From positions 59,662 to 123,661 of the forward strand of contig JACPIQ010000104.1 in NCBI GenBank assembly GCA_016188005.1: a DNA stretch of 64,000 nt. Direction: 5' to 3'. Origin of the DNA: Candidatus Rokuibacteriota bacterium (GTDB lineage Bacteria; Methylomirabilota; Methylomirabilia; Rokubacteriales; CSP1-6). Within the stretch, counting starts at the first letter, position 1. Each line of letters begins with the position of its first letter. The notes under the pieces were generated by a model. That model did no database searches. It was given only the letters and a program-made list of their open reading frames with translations, and was not told where the DNA came from. The translations under genes and the position numbers were made by a program. Below, one piece after another: positions 18,588-27,551 of the stretch.

Positions 18588-18950
18588 CTAGGCTTCGCCG
18601 GCCCCGTCCACCCGGGCCGACAGTAGAGCCACCTCCTGCGACAGGTTCTGCACCTGGGTGGTCAGCTTCGAGATGATCAGCGAGTAGTGGACGGCGATCA
18701 TCAGCAGGAAGAGCGTCGAGAAGATCAGGAGCGTCGTGAGCGGGGCCACCGCTCCGATCATCCGCGTGATCCCGGCCAGCAGCCGGGGCCAGGCCACGAG
18801 CAGGATCATCGCCACGCCCGTCAGGAGCCAGAGCCATGCGTACTCCTCGCGCAGGCGCCGGCGCCGGATCAGCTCGAGGATCAGGACGAAGACGACGACG
18901 GACGTGAGGATGGAGAATACGGTCTGGTGCAGGGTCATCGGGACGTACAT
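18588..18950 (-). CDS. DUF2304 membrane protein
   Basis: 120 residues, three membrane helices (~8-24, 39-58, 68-92) and a C-terminal coiled coil (LIISKLTTQVQNLSQEVALLSARV). The motif RRRRLREEYAWLWLLTG is typical of DUF2304 proteins, which commonly sit beside glycosyltransferases of cell-surface sugar synthesis. It lies between a glycosyltransferase and the TPR membrane protein, in keeping with that. Molecular role unknown. Confidence 0.85.
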   Translation of the reverse strand: MYVPMTLHQTVFSILTSVVVFVLILELIRRRRLREEYAWLWLLTGVAMILLVAWPRLLAGITRMIGAVAPLTTLLIFSTLFLLMIAVHYSLIISKLTTQVQNLSQEVALLSARVDGAGEA

Positions 18951-19043
18951 CTCACACCGCCTTTCGCGGGAGGGCCTCGCGCCGGGGCGGGCTCAGCAGC
19001 AGCGAGAGCAGCATCTTCATTGGCATTGCCGGCAGTGGCGCCG

Positions 19044-20207
19044 TCACGACCGGGCCGGCCCGCCCAGGTACGAGACGAGTGTCCTGGCGCGGTGGCGGTA
19101 GGTGTGCTCCTCCAGCACGCGCCGGCGGGCCGCCTCGCCGATGGCGCGACGGCGCCCGGGATCCGCGAGAAGGGCCCGGTACAACCCGGCGGCGGGCTCG
19201 TCCTCCGGGGCCACGACGACCTCGCGATCCGGCTCCAGCCACTCCTCGATCCCCGCGGTGGGGTTCGAGACGACGCAGCAGGCCATGGCGGCCAGCTCGA
19301 AGAGCCGCATGCACGACGAGGCCGCGAAGGTGGCATGCGGTCGGCGGACGATGTTCAGGTTGAGCCGGGACCGGCCGGCCCAGTGGCGGAGCCGGCTCGT
19401 GGGGACGGGGCCGATGCGCTCGGCCCGCCCGAGGTCTGCCACGAGGCGCGCGCCACCGACGACGAAACGCGCCGGCAGGTCCCGCGATGGCTGGGCCACC
19501 ATGTGGCGGATGGCGCCCTCGCGCTGCTCCGCGCCGAAGCCGTAGAAGAAGACGTCGACGTCCTCGGCGACCGCGGCGGGAAAGAAGAGGTCGGCATCGG
19601 CCGCGAAGTGGAGCGTGTGCGCCTGCCGCGCGCCCATGCGGAGCATCTCGGCCCCGGCGGCGCGCGAGTTGGTGATGACGGCGTCGTACTCGGAGAGGTC
19701 CGCGAGGTCGTACCCGCGCACCCCCGAGGCATAGCCGCCGAAGGCCGGCAGGCTCATGGGCATGTCGCCGTCGAGGTAGAAGACCGGGACGGAGAACCGC
19801 CGGCGGAGCAGGGCGGGAAGCCCGGTGAAGTGGTTCGCCGGCACGTTTACGACCAGGACGGCGTCGACGTCTCGCTCGGCCTCGAGCACGCGCGTGAGGT
19901 GACGCTGCCAGCGGGGCAGGACCCAGCCCCGTACCAGCGCTCTCACGAGAGCAGAGGCTCTCGCCCCGGGCCGCGCTCGCCGGAGCCGGGCCTGCGCGGC
20001 CGCGAGCGCGACGAAGGCGCGAGCCTCGTGGCGGCACGGGTTCGGGTACGCGCGCCACCAGGGGCTCTCGACCGGCTCACCGGCGTAGGGGGTGGCGACG
20101 ACCTCGGCGCCCACCTCGTAGAGGCCCTTGAAGAGCTGCCACCAGGCCGATGTCGCGCCGACGGCGAGCCTGAGGTCGAGCGCCGACACGACGGCGAGGA
20201 TCTTCAT
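19044..20207 (-). CDS. CgeB-like glycosyltransferase
   Basis: 387 residues, ATG 20207. The N-terminal half has a Rossmann start MKILAVVSALDLRLAVGATSAWW. The C-terminal donor-binding half has the signature order RLNLNIVRRPHATFAASSCMRLFELAAMACCVVSN and EEWLEPDREVVVAPEDEPAA, as in GT-B enzymes of the CgeB/GT4-like group. The usual E-x7-E is reduced to FELAAM, as is common in CgeB. No membrane segment; probably a peripheral cytoplasmic enzyme transferring sugars from nucleotide donors. Donor and acceptor unknown. It leads the three-gene minus operon. Confidence 0.82.
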   Translation of the reverse strand: MKILAVVSALDLRLAVGATSAWWQLFKGLYEVGAEVVATPYAGEPVESPWWRAYPNPCRHEARAFVALAAAQARLRRARPGARASALVRALVRGWVLPRWQRHLTRVLEAERDVDAVLVVNVPANHFTGLPALLRRRFSVPVFYLDGDMPMSLPAFGGYASGVRGYDLADLSEYDAVITNSRAAGAEMLRMGARQAHTLHFAADADLFFPAAVAEDVDVFFYGFGAEQREGAIRHMVAQPSRDLPARFVVGGARLVADLGRAERIGPVPTSRLRHWAGRSRLNLNIVRRPHATFAASSCMRLFELAAMACCVVSNPTAGIEEWLEPDREVVVAPEDEPAAGLYRALLADPGRRRAIGEAARRRVLEEHTYRHRARTLVSYLGGPARS

Positions 20208-20257
20208 CCGGACGATTGCGGCTCGGGTACCGGGTCCGTGGCCCGCATGGCGCGCTC

Positions 20258-20263
20258 ATTGTA
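20258..20263 (-). promoter_or_regulatory. Possible -10 box of the glycosyltransferase operon
   Basis: TACAAT on the minus strand, with +1 expected near 20251 and a 44-base leader to ATG 20207. No clear -35 box. Confidence 0.3.
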
Positions 20264-20399
20264 GCAGCGGCCCGAGGCGGCGGCTCGAGCGCCAGTCGCA
20301 GGCGGGCCCGTGGCGGCATCGCCCCACCGTTTCTCGTGAAGGTCCTCACATACGGCTTGGTCACCAATCGTAACGTGCCGGGAACAAGGCGATCTTGGG

Positions 20400-20414
20400 T
20401 GGCACCGCCCTTGC
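20400..20414 (+). promoter_or_regulatory. Sigma-54 promoter of the second kinase/regulator pair
   Basis: TGGCACCGCCCTTGC is a full -24/-12 match. Predicted +1 is about 20426, 31 bases before ATG 20457. An imperfect-centre palindrome TTGGT-C-ACCAA lies at 20357-20367 just upstream. Confidence 0.7.
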
Positions 20415-20456
20415 TAGCGTTCCAGCTACGGGGAGGGTTGCCTTGGACCGGACGCG

Positions 20457-21992
20457 ATGTTGGCGCGCCTGCTGATCGGCTTCCTCGCCGTCATCGTCGC
20501 CAGCACAGTCCTGCTGGGCGCGGTGACGGCCTACTCCGTCGCCTCGCTCGATCGGGTCAACCATCAGCTGGTCCAGATCATGCGCTCGCGGGAAGCGGTG
20601 GCCGACCTGCGCCTCACGCTGGCCCAGGTCGGCGATCCGCTCGGCGGCCACATCCTCGGGCGCGATCCGGGGAGCCGGGAGCGGTTCGAGGGGCTCATCC
20701 GCGATGCCGAAGCGAAGCTCCGGTCGTGTTCGGCGGCGCCCTGCCACCTCTCCACTCGGACCCCCGAGAACATGGCGGAGGCGCTGACGCCCCTGATCGC
20801 GCGCGTCAAGGCGGAGGGGCGGCGGGTCTTCGAGGCAGGGCCGCAGCACGGGACGGTGCATGCCGAGATGGTCCGCCAATCCATCGGGCGCCTGAGGGAT
20901 GCGGTCGAGCCCATGCTGGCCGCGGAGCGAGTCAGCGCCGACGAGCTGGATCGGGCGGCCGAAGCGGTGGAGTGGCGAGCGTGGTTCCTGGCCGGCCTGC
21001 TGACCATCGGTATCTCCCTCGGCGGGTCCACCGCCGCCATCATCCTCGCCCGGCGCATCTCGCGGCCTCTGTCGGACCTGGTCTCCGGGACCCGCCGGGT
21101 CGTGGCGGGCGACTGGGCCTACCAGGCGAACGTCGCGGCCCCCGCGGAGATCGGCGAGCTGGCGGTCTCGTTCAACGCCATGGTCCACGAGATCCGCCAG
21201 CAGCGAGAGCAGCTGGAGGAGCAGAACCGCACCCTCGAGGCGCGCGTGCGCCGGCGGACCGAGGCGCTGAGGCAGAAGGAGCAGGCGCTGGTCCAGTCCG
21301 AGAAGCTCGCCTCGCTCGGCCTCCTGGCGGCGGGCGTCGCCCACGAGCTCAACAACCCGCTCACGAGCATCGTGATGAACGCCAACCTGCTGAGCGAGGA
21401 GGTGGGCGAGGGCTCGCCGCTCCACAGGGAGCTCAGGAAGATCGACGCCGACGCGGGGCGCTGCCGGCGGATCATCGAGGATCTCCGGGCCTTCGCCCGC
21501 CTGCGACACTTGCAGAAGGTCCCCGGCGATGTGGCAGCCGTGGTCGACCAGGCCGTGTCGCTGGTGGCGCATGAGATGTCGCGGCGCCAGGTGCATGTCC
21601 GGAGGGACCTCGCGCCTGATCTTCCCAAGGTCGCCTGGGATCCCGACCGGATGGTCCAGGTGCTGAGCAACCTCCTGGTCAACTCGGCACAGGCCCTGGG
21701 CCGAGGGGGCCGCATCGTGATCAGGGGGCAGTGCGACGACGGCTGGCTGAGGCTCGAGGTCGAGGACAATGGGGTGGGGATTCCCGCCGAGCACCGGGGG
21801 AGGGTGTTCGACCCGTTCTTCACCACCAAGCCCGACGGCACCGGCCTGGGTCTGTCCATCAGCCACGGCATCGTGAACGAGCACGGCGGGCGCATCGAGG
21901 TGGACAGCCGCACCCGGGAGGAGGTGGGGGGCGGCGGGGAGACGGGGACCACGGTGCGGGTGATCGTGCCGATCGGGGAGAAGACGGCATGA
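20457..21992 (+). CDS. HAMP sensor histidine kinase with CX4CH sensor motif
   Basis: 511 residues. Membrane helices at ~5-29 and ~176-198 frame a helical periplasmic sensor. Within it, at 91-97, is CSAAPCH, a CX4CH sequence of the kind that binds haem in some cytochromes c. A HAMP domain (~199-253), a coiled coil, His296 in VAHELNNPL and the ATPase motifs NSAQAL, DNGVGIP and TGLGLSISHGIVNEHGG follow. GGGAGG lies rather far upstream of the ATG. The next gene overlaps by 4 bases and encodes the partner regulator. Redox or haem-based sensing would suit the cytochrome cluster that follows, but the CX4CH could equally be a metal or disulfide site. Confidence 0.9.
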   Translation: MLARLLIGFLAVIVASTVLLGAVTAYSVASLDRVNHQLVQIMRSREAVADLRLTLAQVGDPLGGHILGRDPGSRERFEGLIRDAEAKLRSCSAAPCHLSTRTPENMAEALTPLIARVKAEGRRVFEAGPQHGTVHAEMVRQSIGRLRDAVEPMLAAERVSADELDRAAEAVEWRAWFLAGLLTIGISLGGSTAAIILARRISRPLSDLVSGTRRVVAGDWAYQANVAAPAEIGELAVSFNAMVHEIRQQREQLEEQNRTLEARVRRRTEALRQKEQALVQSEKLASLGLLAAGVAHELNNPLTSIVMNANLLSEEVGEGSPLHRELRKIDADAGRCRRIIEDLRAFARLRHLQKVPGDVAAVVDQAVSLVAHEMSRRQVHVRRDLAPDLPKVAWDPDRMVQVLSNLLVNSAQALGRGGRIVIRGQCDDGWLRLEVEDNGVGIPAEHRGRVFDPFFTTKPDGTGLGLSISHGIVNEHGGRIEVDSRTREEVGGGGETGTTVRVIVPIGEKTA

Positions 21993-23380
21993 GCCCACCC
22001 GATCCCGGCAGGGTCCTGGTGGTGGACGACGAGCCGAACATCACCGACTCGGTGAAGCGGGCGCTGGAGCGCGTGGGGTACGCGGTGGAGGTGGCGTCGG
22101 ACCCCGAGCAGGCCTGGACCCGCGTCGAGCAGACAGCCCCCGACGTGGTCCTCTGTGACGTGCGGCTGCAGGAGGCCGACGGCATGGCGCTCCTCGGCCG
22201 GATCCAGGAGTGCTACCCCGAGATCGCCGTGATCATGATGACCGGGTACGCCTCCGTGGAGTCGGCGGTCAGCGCCATCAAGGCCGGGGCTCTCGACTAT
22301 CTCGCCAAGCCCTTCAACCCGGACCAGCTGCGCCATGCCGTGGCCAGGGCGATGGAGCAACGGCGGCTGGTCGAGGAGAACCTCTACCTCAAGTCCGAGC
22401 TGGAGCAGGTCGCCCACGGCCGCTTCCTGATCGGCCAGAGCCTCACGATGCAGCGGCTCTTCGACAGCGCGCGGACGGTGGCCTGCACCGACAGCAGCGT
22501 GCTGATCACGGGCAAGAGCGGGACCGGGAAGGAGGTCCTGGCGCGGTTCATCCACGCCTCGAGCATCCGGCAGAACCGCCCCTTCGTCACGGTCAACTGC
22601 GCTGCGATCCCCGCCAACCTCCTCGAGTCCGAGCTCTTCGGTCACAGCCGCGGGGCCTTCACCGGCGCCGTTTCCAGCCGCCGGGGCTCCTTCGAGCTGG
22701 CCCACGGGGGGACGCTGTTCCTGGACGAGATCGGCGAGATGCCGCTGGACATGCAGGTGAAGATCCTGCGGGCGCTGGAGGAGCGCCAGGTCAAGCGGGT
22801 CGGATGGGAGGAGGCCATCACGGTCGACGTACGGATCATCACCGCCACCAACAAGGAGCTGGAGCAGGAGACCCGGGCCGGGCGCTTCCGCGAGGACCTC
22901 TACTGGCGGCTGAACGTGGTCCACTTCGTGGTGCCGCCCCTGTGCGAGCGGCCGGAGGACGTGATCCCGCTGGCCCGCCACTTCCTGGCCTCCTACGCGC
23001 GGGAGCAGAAGAAGCCCGTGGCTGACTTCTCGCCCGATGCGCTGGAGGCCTTCACCCACTACGACTGGCCGGGGAACGTGCGCGAGCTTCGCAATGCCGT
23101 GGAGCGCGCCGTGATCTTCGCGGAGGCCGGCAAGCCCATCCGGCTTTCCCACCTGCCGCCCCATCTCCGCCAGGGGGCCCCCAGGGCCACGCCGGCACCA
23201 GCGGCCAAGTCCTTCCGCACTCTGCGGGAGCTCGAGACAGATTACATCCGCGAGGTCCTCGAGGCCTGCGGCGGCAGCCGCACCAAGGCGGCCGAGATCC
23301 TCGGCCTGTCCGTCGTCACGCTCTGGCGCCGGCTCAAGAAGGAGGACCCAGAAGCCGACGAGGGTCTGATCGGCGCCTGA
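21989..23380 (+). CDS. NtrC-family sigma-54 response regulator (cytochrome filament cluster)
   Basis: 463 residues, ATG overlapping the kinase stop. Receiver with D57 (VVLCD), AAA+ domain with Walker A GKSGTGKE, sigma-54 loop GAFTGA and Walker B TLFLDEIGEM. The Fis-type tail reads GGSRTKAAEILGLSVVTLWRRLKK. It is the partner of the upstream kinase and the nearest activator to the sigma-54 promoter at 23692 that precedes the filament-cytochrome genes, so control of that cluster is the natural hypothesis. Confidence 0.92.
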   Translation: MSPPDPGRVLVVDDEPNITDSVKRALERVGYAVEVASDPEQAWTRVEQTAPDVVLCDVRLQEADGMALLGRIQECYPEIAVIMMTGYASVESAVSAIKAGALDYLAKPFNPDQLRHAVARAMEQRRLVEENLYLKSELEQVAHGRFLIGQSLTMQRLFDSARTVACTDSSVLITGKSGTGKEVLARFIHASSIRQNRPFVTVNCAAIPANLLESELFGHSRGAFTGAVSSRRGSFELAHGGTLFLDEIGEMPLDMQVKILRALEERQVKRVGWEEAITVDVRIITATNKELEQETRAGRFREDLYWRLNVVHFVVPPLCERPEDVIPLARHFLASYAREQKKPVADFSPDALEAFTHYDWPGNVRELRNAVERAVIFAEAGKPIRLSHLPPHLRQGAPRATPAPAAKSFRTLRELETDYIREVLEACGGSRTKAAEILGLSVVTLWRRLKKEDPEADEGLIGA

Positions 23381-23405
23381 CCCGCCCCTGCGTTCTGCAA
23401 GACCA

Positions 23406-23423
23406 CCCCGCACTCGCGCGGGG
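23406..23423 (+). terminator. Hairpin after the second response regulator
   Basis: CCCCGC-ACTCGC-GCGGGG, a 6-bp GC stem 26 bases after the stop codon, without a U-tract. Confidence 0.45.
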
Positions 23424-23659
23424 CCCTCGCGGTGCTTTTCGAGCTGTTGCGCTCCTGCCGGGCTGCCGCCACTGGCGGGCCGACGGTGCCTGGATGCCCA
23501 TTTCAATCTGCAAGCCCGGCCCCCGCTCGTGAAAGGTTCTGGCCTCCCGACATTTCAGGTGGTTAGAGGATCCCCATTTCAAAGTGAAGTGACCTCTCTC
23601 ATTTGTATGCCGGGCTTTACACTTCACGCGCTCGCGATGCTTCACAAGTAGGTGCTTTA

Positions 23660-23674
23660 TTGAGAGTTTCTCAA
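23660..23674. promoter_or_regulatory. Palindrome before the filament-cluster promoter
   Basis: TTGAGA-GTT-TCTCAA, perfect 6-base arms, 18 bases upstream of the -24 element. Candidate activator site. Confidence 0.35.
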
Positions 23675-23691
23675 AGCATCCGCGTCGCCTG

Positions 23692-23706
23692 CGGCACCGA
23701 TCTTGC
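23692..23706 (+). promoter_or_regulatory. Sigma-54 promoter of the filament-cytochrome cluster
   Basis: CGGCACCGATCTTGC matches the -24/-12 consensus except the first base. Predicted +1 is about 23718, just 3 bases before ATG 23721. Confidence 0.55.
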
Positions 23707-23720
23707 CCTGTGAGGGGCGT

Positions 23721-24092
23721 ATGAAGCCGGATCACGCGCCCGCGATGGCCGTGAAAGGGCAGGTGGGACAGGTGCTCAAGTCCATCGAGCATCCGGGAGG
23801 GAGGGTGAGCCTGCACTTCCGTCGGGGGGGGCTGGACGTCATGGTCGTCGAGGTCGAGGGGGGCAGCTCACTGGTCGAGGCCACGCTCTGGGGCCACAGC
23901 TCGTGGCACCTGGTGCTCGAGGGCCAGGCCGCCTTTCACCTCGGGGACAAGTGCTGGGAGCTCCTTCCGGAAGAATCCCTCCGCGTCGACGGGTCCACCC
24001 CCTACACGATCGTGAACCCGTCCCCCGACCGTGTGAGGTTGCTGAGCATCGTGGCGACCGGCGATCCGGATGGCCCGGAGGAACCATGGTGA
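23721..24092 (+). CDS. Cupin-fold protein
   Basis: 123 residues. The strand pattern LWGHSSWHLVLEGQAAFHLGDKCWELLPEESLRVDGSTPYTIVN is that of a small cupin barrel. A full metal-binding His set is not obvious, so it may bind a ligand rather than catalyse. No signal peptide. It leads the cytochrome filament cluster and overlaps the NHL gene by 7 bases. The start is uncertain: ATG 23721 has GAGGGG upstream, but the predicted +1 lies only 3 bases before it; ATG 23745 is the alternative. Confidence 0.7.
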   Translation: MKPDHAPAMAVKGQVGQVLKSIEHPGGRVSLHFRRGGLDVMVVEVEGGSSLVEATLWGHSSWHLVLEGQAAFHLGDKCWELLPEESLRVDGSTPYTIVNPSPDRVRLLSIVATGDPDGPEEPW

Positions 24093-25180
24093 GCGGGGCC
24101 GGGACAGCGGCGCGTGCCCGGACTGCGCTGGCGCTCCTCGGACTGGCCTTCCTCATGCTGGGAGCGGGGCCGCCCCGGACGGTGGTGGCAGTGGCGGCTC
24201 CCGCTGCGACGGCGACCACGGTCGCCGCGGCGACGCCTGTGCGGTTGCAGCCGGTGCGGCTGGTGTACCGCCAGATGGAAGGCACCTATCTCAAGGCCCC
24301 CCGCGGCGTGTTCGTGGACCAGCGCCGCGGCGAGGTCTATGTCGCCGACACGCTGAACGACCTGGTCGCGGTCTATGACCGCAACGGCCTGCCGCTCTTC
24401 GCCTTCGGTTACAACGGGGAGTTCAGGGAGCCCATGAAGGCCGTCGTCGACGGCCGCGGGCGGATCTACGTCCTCGCCGGCATCGGCCGGAAGCTCTCGG
24501 TGTTCAGTTACCGCGGCGAGTTCCTGCACGCCTTCCCTTTCGCCGGCCTCACGGGAAAGCCCGTGCCCACGGCTCTGACCGCGGATAGCGAGGGCAACAT
24601 CTATATCGCCGATCAGACGAGCGGGCAGCTCCTCGTCTACGACGCGGATCAGCGCCTGCGGGTCAGGTTCGGGAGCGGCCGGGACGGGGATGGTCGCTTC
24701 CAGGCCGTCCAGGCCATCGCCGTGGACCGCAAGGGCCAGATCTACGTGGCCGACGCCCAGGGCATGCCGGTGCAGGTCTTCAGCCCCGAGGGGCGCTTCT
24801 TGCGGGGCTGGGGCGAGCATGCCACCGGCCCCCAGAACTTCTCACTCCCCGCCGGTCTGGCGGTGGATGCCGAGGGGCGGATCATCGTCGTGGACACGAT
24901 TCGGCAGGTGATCAGCGTCTTCAGCCCTGACGGTGTCTTCCTCGGCCGTCACGGGGGCATGGGCTTCGCCCCCGGCACGATGGCCTTTCCCACCGACATC
25001 GCCAGCGACGGGGAGCGGCGCCTCTACGTGGTGGAGCGCGTGGGGAGCCGGCTCCAGATCCTGGACGAAGAAGCGGGGCCGGCGTTCCGGCCGCCGGCCG
25101 CCGGGGACAGACAGGCGCCCCAGCGCACGCGGGAGGAGATCAGGCGCTCGCTGGGCGACCTCGTGAGGACGACGCCATGA
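24086..25180 (+). CDS. Exported NHL-repeat beta-propeller protein
   Basis: 364 residues. Signal segment at ~10-45. At least five NHL blades follow, each with the pattern of a strand such as APRGVFVDQRRGEVYVADTLNDLVAVYDRNG, then KAVVDGRGRIYVLAGIG, ALTADSEGNIYIADQT, AIAVDRKGQIYVADAQ and GLAVDAEGRIIVVDTI. NHL propellers are protein-binding scaffolds. It directly precedes three OmcS-like cytochromes; to my recollection an NHL-repeat gene also accompanies omcS in Geobacter, suggesting a role in export or assembly. Confidence 0.85.
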   Translation: MVSGAGTAARARTALALLGLAFLMLGAGPPRTVVAVAAPAATATTVAAATPVRLQPVRLVYRQMEGTYLKAPRGVFVDQRRGEVYVADTLNDLVAVYDRNGLPLFAFGYNGEFREPMKAVVDGRGRIYVLAGIGRKLSVFSYRGEFLHAFPFAGLTGKPVPTALTADSEGNIYIADQTSGQLLVYDADQRLRVRFGSGRDGDGRFQAVQAIAVDRKGQIYVADAQGMPVQVFSPEGRFLRGWGEHATGPQNFSLPAGLAVDAEGRIIVVDTIRQVISVFSPDGVFLGRHGGMGFAPGTMAFPTDIASDGERRLYVVERVGSRLQILDEEAGPAFRPPAAGDRQAPQRTREEIRRSLGDLVRTTP

Positions 25181-25266
25181 ACCGCCGCCGCCCGCCTCCA
25201 TTCAAGCGCGAGGATTTCCGGCGCTCACGCAGTGACGAAGTGAGAGTCCACAAGGAGGGACAGACG

Positions 25267-26415
25267 ATGAGACGACTACTGATCGCGCTTGCCGCCTTCG
25301 CTGCCGTCGCGCTGTGGGGCGGGATCGCGATGGCCGGCGAGTACCATTCTGGCCAGACCCTCTACTGCTACGACTGCCACACCATGCACTTCAGTCAGGC
25401 CCACAAGTTCGGCAGCGGGGACGCTCCCAGCAGCACTCCGGCCCCCGGCGGCGACTGGCTGGGCACGACGGGCCCCAACCACTTCCTCCTCAAGGCGCCG
25501 GCCAACGAGCTGTGCATGGCCTGCCACGACGGCCAGAGCTTCGCGCCGGACGTGGTGGCAGCCAACGCCAATGCCTCGCCCACGCAGGGGCGCCAGGCGG
25601 GCGCTGTGAACAGCGGCGCAGCCTCGGGGGACTATGCGGCGTGGAAGGGCCACACGCTCGGCGCGACGTCGGCACCGCCCGGATATAACCCGAGCGCCAT
25701 CGGGGCCGCGGACTGGTACAACGCCGCCGGCGGCCTCGAGTGCATCAGCTGCCACGCCCAGCACGGGCCGGCCACCTCCTACAGGAACCTCGGCCCCTAC
25801 GCCCTCGGGGGTGTGGCGAGCAGCGCGCGGCCGACCTACACGATCAACACCGCCAATGACACCACCAAGGACGTGTGGGTCAATCTCGCGTCCTACGCGG
25901 CGGGCTCCGGCGCCGCGGCGACGTTCAACCCCTACTACGACAGGGCCACCGTCAACTTCAACCGGAACGACGCCACCGTGGGCAGCCTGAAGACCAGCAA
26001 CAAGCTGGGCACCTTCTGCGCCGCCTGCCACGCCAACTTCCACGGGGGGCCGGGCGACGCGAATATCGGCGCCAGCGACGCGGCGCTGGACGGGTTCATC
26101 CGCCACCCGACCTCGCAGGTCACCATCGGGGCCGCCGGGGCGCAGGGCTACGGCGGGCACTCGAGCTTCAACCGGTACCGGGACGCGACGACGAAGGTGA
26201 AGACCTTCAGCAACAACAGCGACTGGACGAATGCGTCGCCGGGCTGCATCACCTGCCACAAGGCCCACGGGAACAACAACCCGTTCGGCCTGATCTTCCT
26301 GAACCGCGCGGCAGCCTCGGTGGACGAGGAAGGCGGTCTCGGCGCCGGGCAGACCGCGAGCCTCCCGACGGGCATGCGGAATCTCTGCGGCCAGTGCCAC
26401 GGCCAGGGGAACTAG
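25267..26415 (+). CDS. OmcS-like hexahaem cytochrome, paralogue 1
   Basis: 382 residues. ATG 25267 follows AAGGAGGG; cleavage after AMA gives mature GEYHSG. Six CXXCH sites: CYDCH, CMACH, CISCH, CAACH, CITCH and CGQCH, the last near the C-terminus. The layout follows Geobacter OmcS: a mature start close to FHSGG, CHTMH at the first haem, a haem followed by His-rich loop and RHP, CHKAHGN at the fifth, and a terminal haem. In OmcS the second His of CHTMH is the inter-subunit ligand that joins filament units, and it is kept here. First of three tandem paralogues. Predicted to be secreted and to polymerise into a haem wire (inference from homology by eye). Confidence 0.85.
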   Translation: MRRLLIALAAFAAVALWGGIAMAGEYHSGQTLYCYDCHTMHFSQAHKFGSGDAPSSTPAPGGDWLGTTGPNHFLLKAPANELCMACHDGQSFAPDVVAANANASPTQGRQAGAVNSGAASGDYAAWKGHTLGATSAPPGYNPSAIGAADWYNAAGGLECISCHAQHGPATSYRNLGPYALGGVASSARPTYTINTANDTTKDVWVNLASYAAGSGAAATFNPYYDRATVNFNRNDATVGSLKTSNKLGTFCAACHANFHGGPGDANIGASDAALDGFIRHPTSQVTIGAAGAQGYGGHSSFNRYRDATTKVKTFSNNSDWTNASPGCITCHKAHGNNNPFGLIFLNRAAASVDEEGGLGAGQTASLPTGMRNLCGQCHGQGN

Positions 26416-26447
26416 CCCGGCAGCCGCGTAGCAGATAGACGCTGAGC

Positions 26448-26475
26448 GGGGCGGGGGCCCTCGGGCCTCCGCCCC
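26448..26475 (+). repeat. Stable hairpin between cytochrome paralogues 1 and 2
   Basis: Arms GGGGCGG (26448-26454) and CCGCCCC (26469-26475) enclose a second self-complementary stretch. It could be a partial terminator, or mRNA-stabilising structure, giving more of paralogue 1 than of 2 and 3. Confidence 0.5.
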
Positions 26476-26496
26476 GCCCGGAGGCGTGAGGGGGCG

Positions 26497-27528
26497 ATGG
26501 GAAAGCGCGGATGTGCCCTGGTCCTGAGCGCGGCCCTCGGATTGCTCGCCGCGACGGCCGCCGTGGCCGGCGAGTACCACTACGGCGCGACGCTGGTGTG
26601 CGCCGACTGCCACACCATGCACTACAGCCAGCAGCATGCCTACGACAGCGGCGACCCCGCCACGCCCGCGCTTCCGTCGGGGGGGCCGCGCGAGTACCTG
26701 CTCCGCAACCGCGACAGTCTCCTCTGTCTCAGCTGCCACGACGGGCAGACCTTCGCCCCTGACGTGCTGGGCGCAAACACGGGCACCCATGTGCGCCAGG
26801 CGGGCGCGCTGCCCACGGGTGCGCCGCCCCACGAGGCGTGGAAGGGGCACAGCATCGGCGTGACGGCCGTGCCTCCCGGCGGCGCCATGAGCCTCAAGCT
26901 GCAGTGCGTGAACTGTCACGAGCCCCATGGCTCCGCCTACTACCGGAACCTCGTCGGCAGCGCCGCCCAGGTCACCTACGCGAAGGGGACCAACGACACG
27001 ACGAAGGCGGTGTTCCTGCGCTCGTGGACGCTCGGGGCCATCGCCACCAACTACTCCGTCGACAACGTGGACTACAACGAGCCCAACCCGCAGCAGTCCG
27101 CCATGGGGCGCCTCTGCAAGGGCTGCCACACGGACTTCCACGGCGTCCAGGGCGACTGGAACATGGGCGGCGCCGGCGGCACCGAGTGGCTGCGCCATCC
27201 CACGGGCGACGTCAACATCGGCGCCGCGGGTGGCGGGCACTCGAGCCTGGACCGGTTCAGGAACGGCCTCTACCGCGTCAAGGTGCTGAGCCCGTCGGGG
27301 GACTGGGGCAGTCAGGGCGCGCCGTGGCCGGCCGCGCCGGCCACCCTCACGCCGACCTGCATCAGCTGCCACAAGGCGCACGGCAACCAGAACCCCTTCG
27401 GCCTCATCTATCTCTCCCGGTCCGCGACCTCAGTGAACGAGGAGGGCGGCTACGCGGCGGGACAGAGCGCCGACACGGCCACGGGGATGCGCAACCTCTG
27501 TGGCCAGTGCCACACCCAGGGGAACTAG
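26497..27528 (+). CDS. OmcS-like hexahaem cytochrome, paralogue 2
   Basis: 343 residues. Signal peptide ends AVA; the mature protein starts GEYHYG. Six CXXCH sites: CADCH, CLSCH, CVNCH, CKGCH, CISCH and CGQCH. It has the same framework as paralogue 1, including DCHTMHYSQ, EPHGSAYYRNL, CHTDFHG followed by LRHPTG, CHKAHGNQNPFGLIYL and a C-terminal LCGQCHTQGN nearly identical to LCGQCHGQGN. It is about 40 residues shorter than paralogue 1, mainly by smaller loops. The near-identical ends and divergent middles indicate an old tandem duplication. Confidence 0.85.
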   Translation: MGKRGCALVLSAALGLLAATAAVAGEYHYGATLVCADCHTMHYSQQHAYDSGDPATPALPSGGPREYLLRNRDSLLCLSCHDGQTFAPDVLGANTGTHVRQAGALPTGAPPHEAWKGHSIGVTAVPPGGAMSLKLQCVNCHEPHGSAYYRNLVGSAAQVTYAKGTNDTTKAVFLRSWTLGAIATNYSVDNVDYNEPNPQQSAMGRLCKGCHTDFHGVQGDWNMGGAGGTEWLRHPTGDVNIGAAGGGHSSLDRFRNGLYRVKVLSPSGDWGSQGAPWPAAPATLTPTCISCHKAHGNQNPFGLIYLSRSATSVNEEGGYAAGQSADTATGMRNLCGQCHTQGN

Positions 27529-27551
27529 CGCAGGGTCCTGCGGCGATGCGC

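Larger units (their letters stand above)
23381..23720. other. 340-base non-coding regulatory region
   Basis: No convincing gene. It holds a terminator-like hairpin (23406), three CATTTCA copies (two as CCCATTTCAA at 23497 and 23573), inverted 8-mers GTGAAGTG (23584) and CACTTCAC (23620), the palindrome TTGAGA-GTT-TCTCAA (23660-23674) and the sigma-54 promoter at 23692. Part of it is visibly richer in A and T than the surrounding genes. Confidence 0.6.

Noticed and set aside
16172..18676. 834-codon plus-strand frame opposite the TPR membrane protein
   Set aside because: Antisense shadow; the minus frame has membrane helices and TPR repeats, this one only biased composition.
18955..19020. 22-codon minus-strand frame ending just before the DUF2304 gene
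   Set aside because: Too short and without ribosome-binding or leader-peptide features; could be chance.
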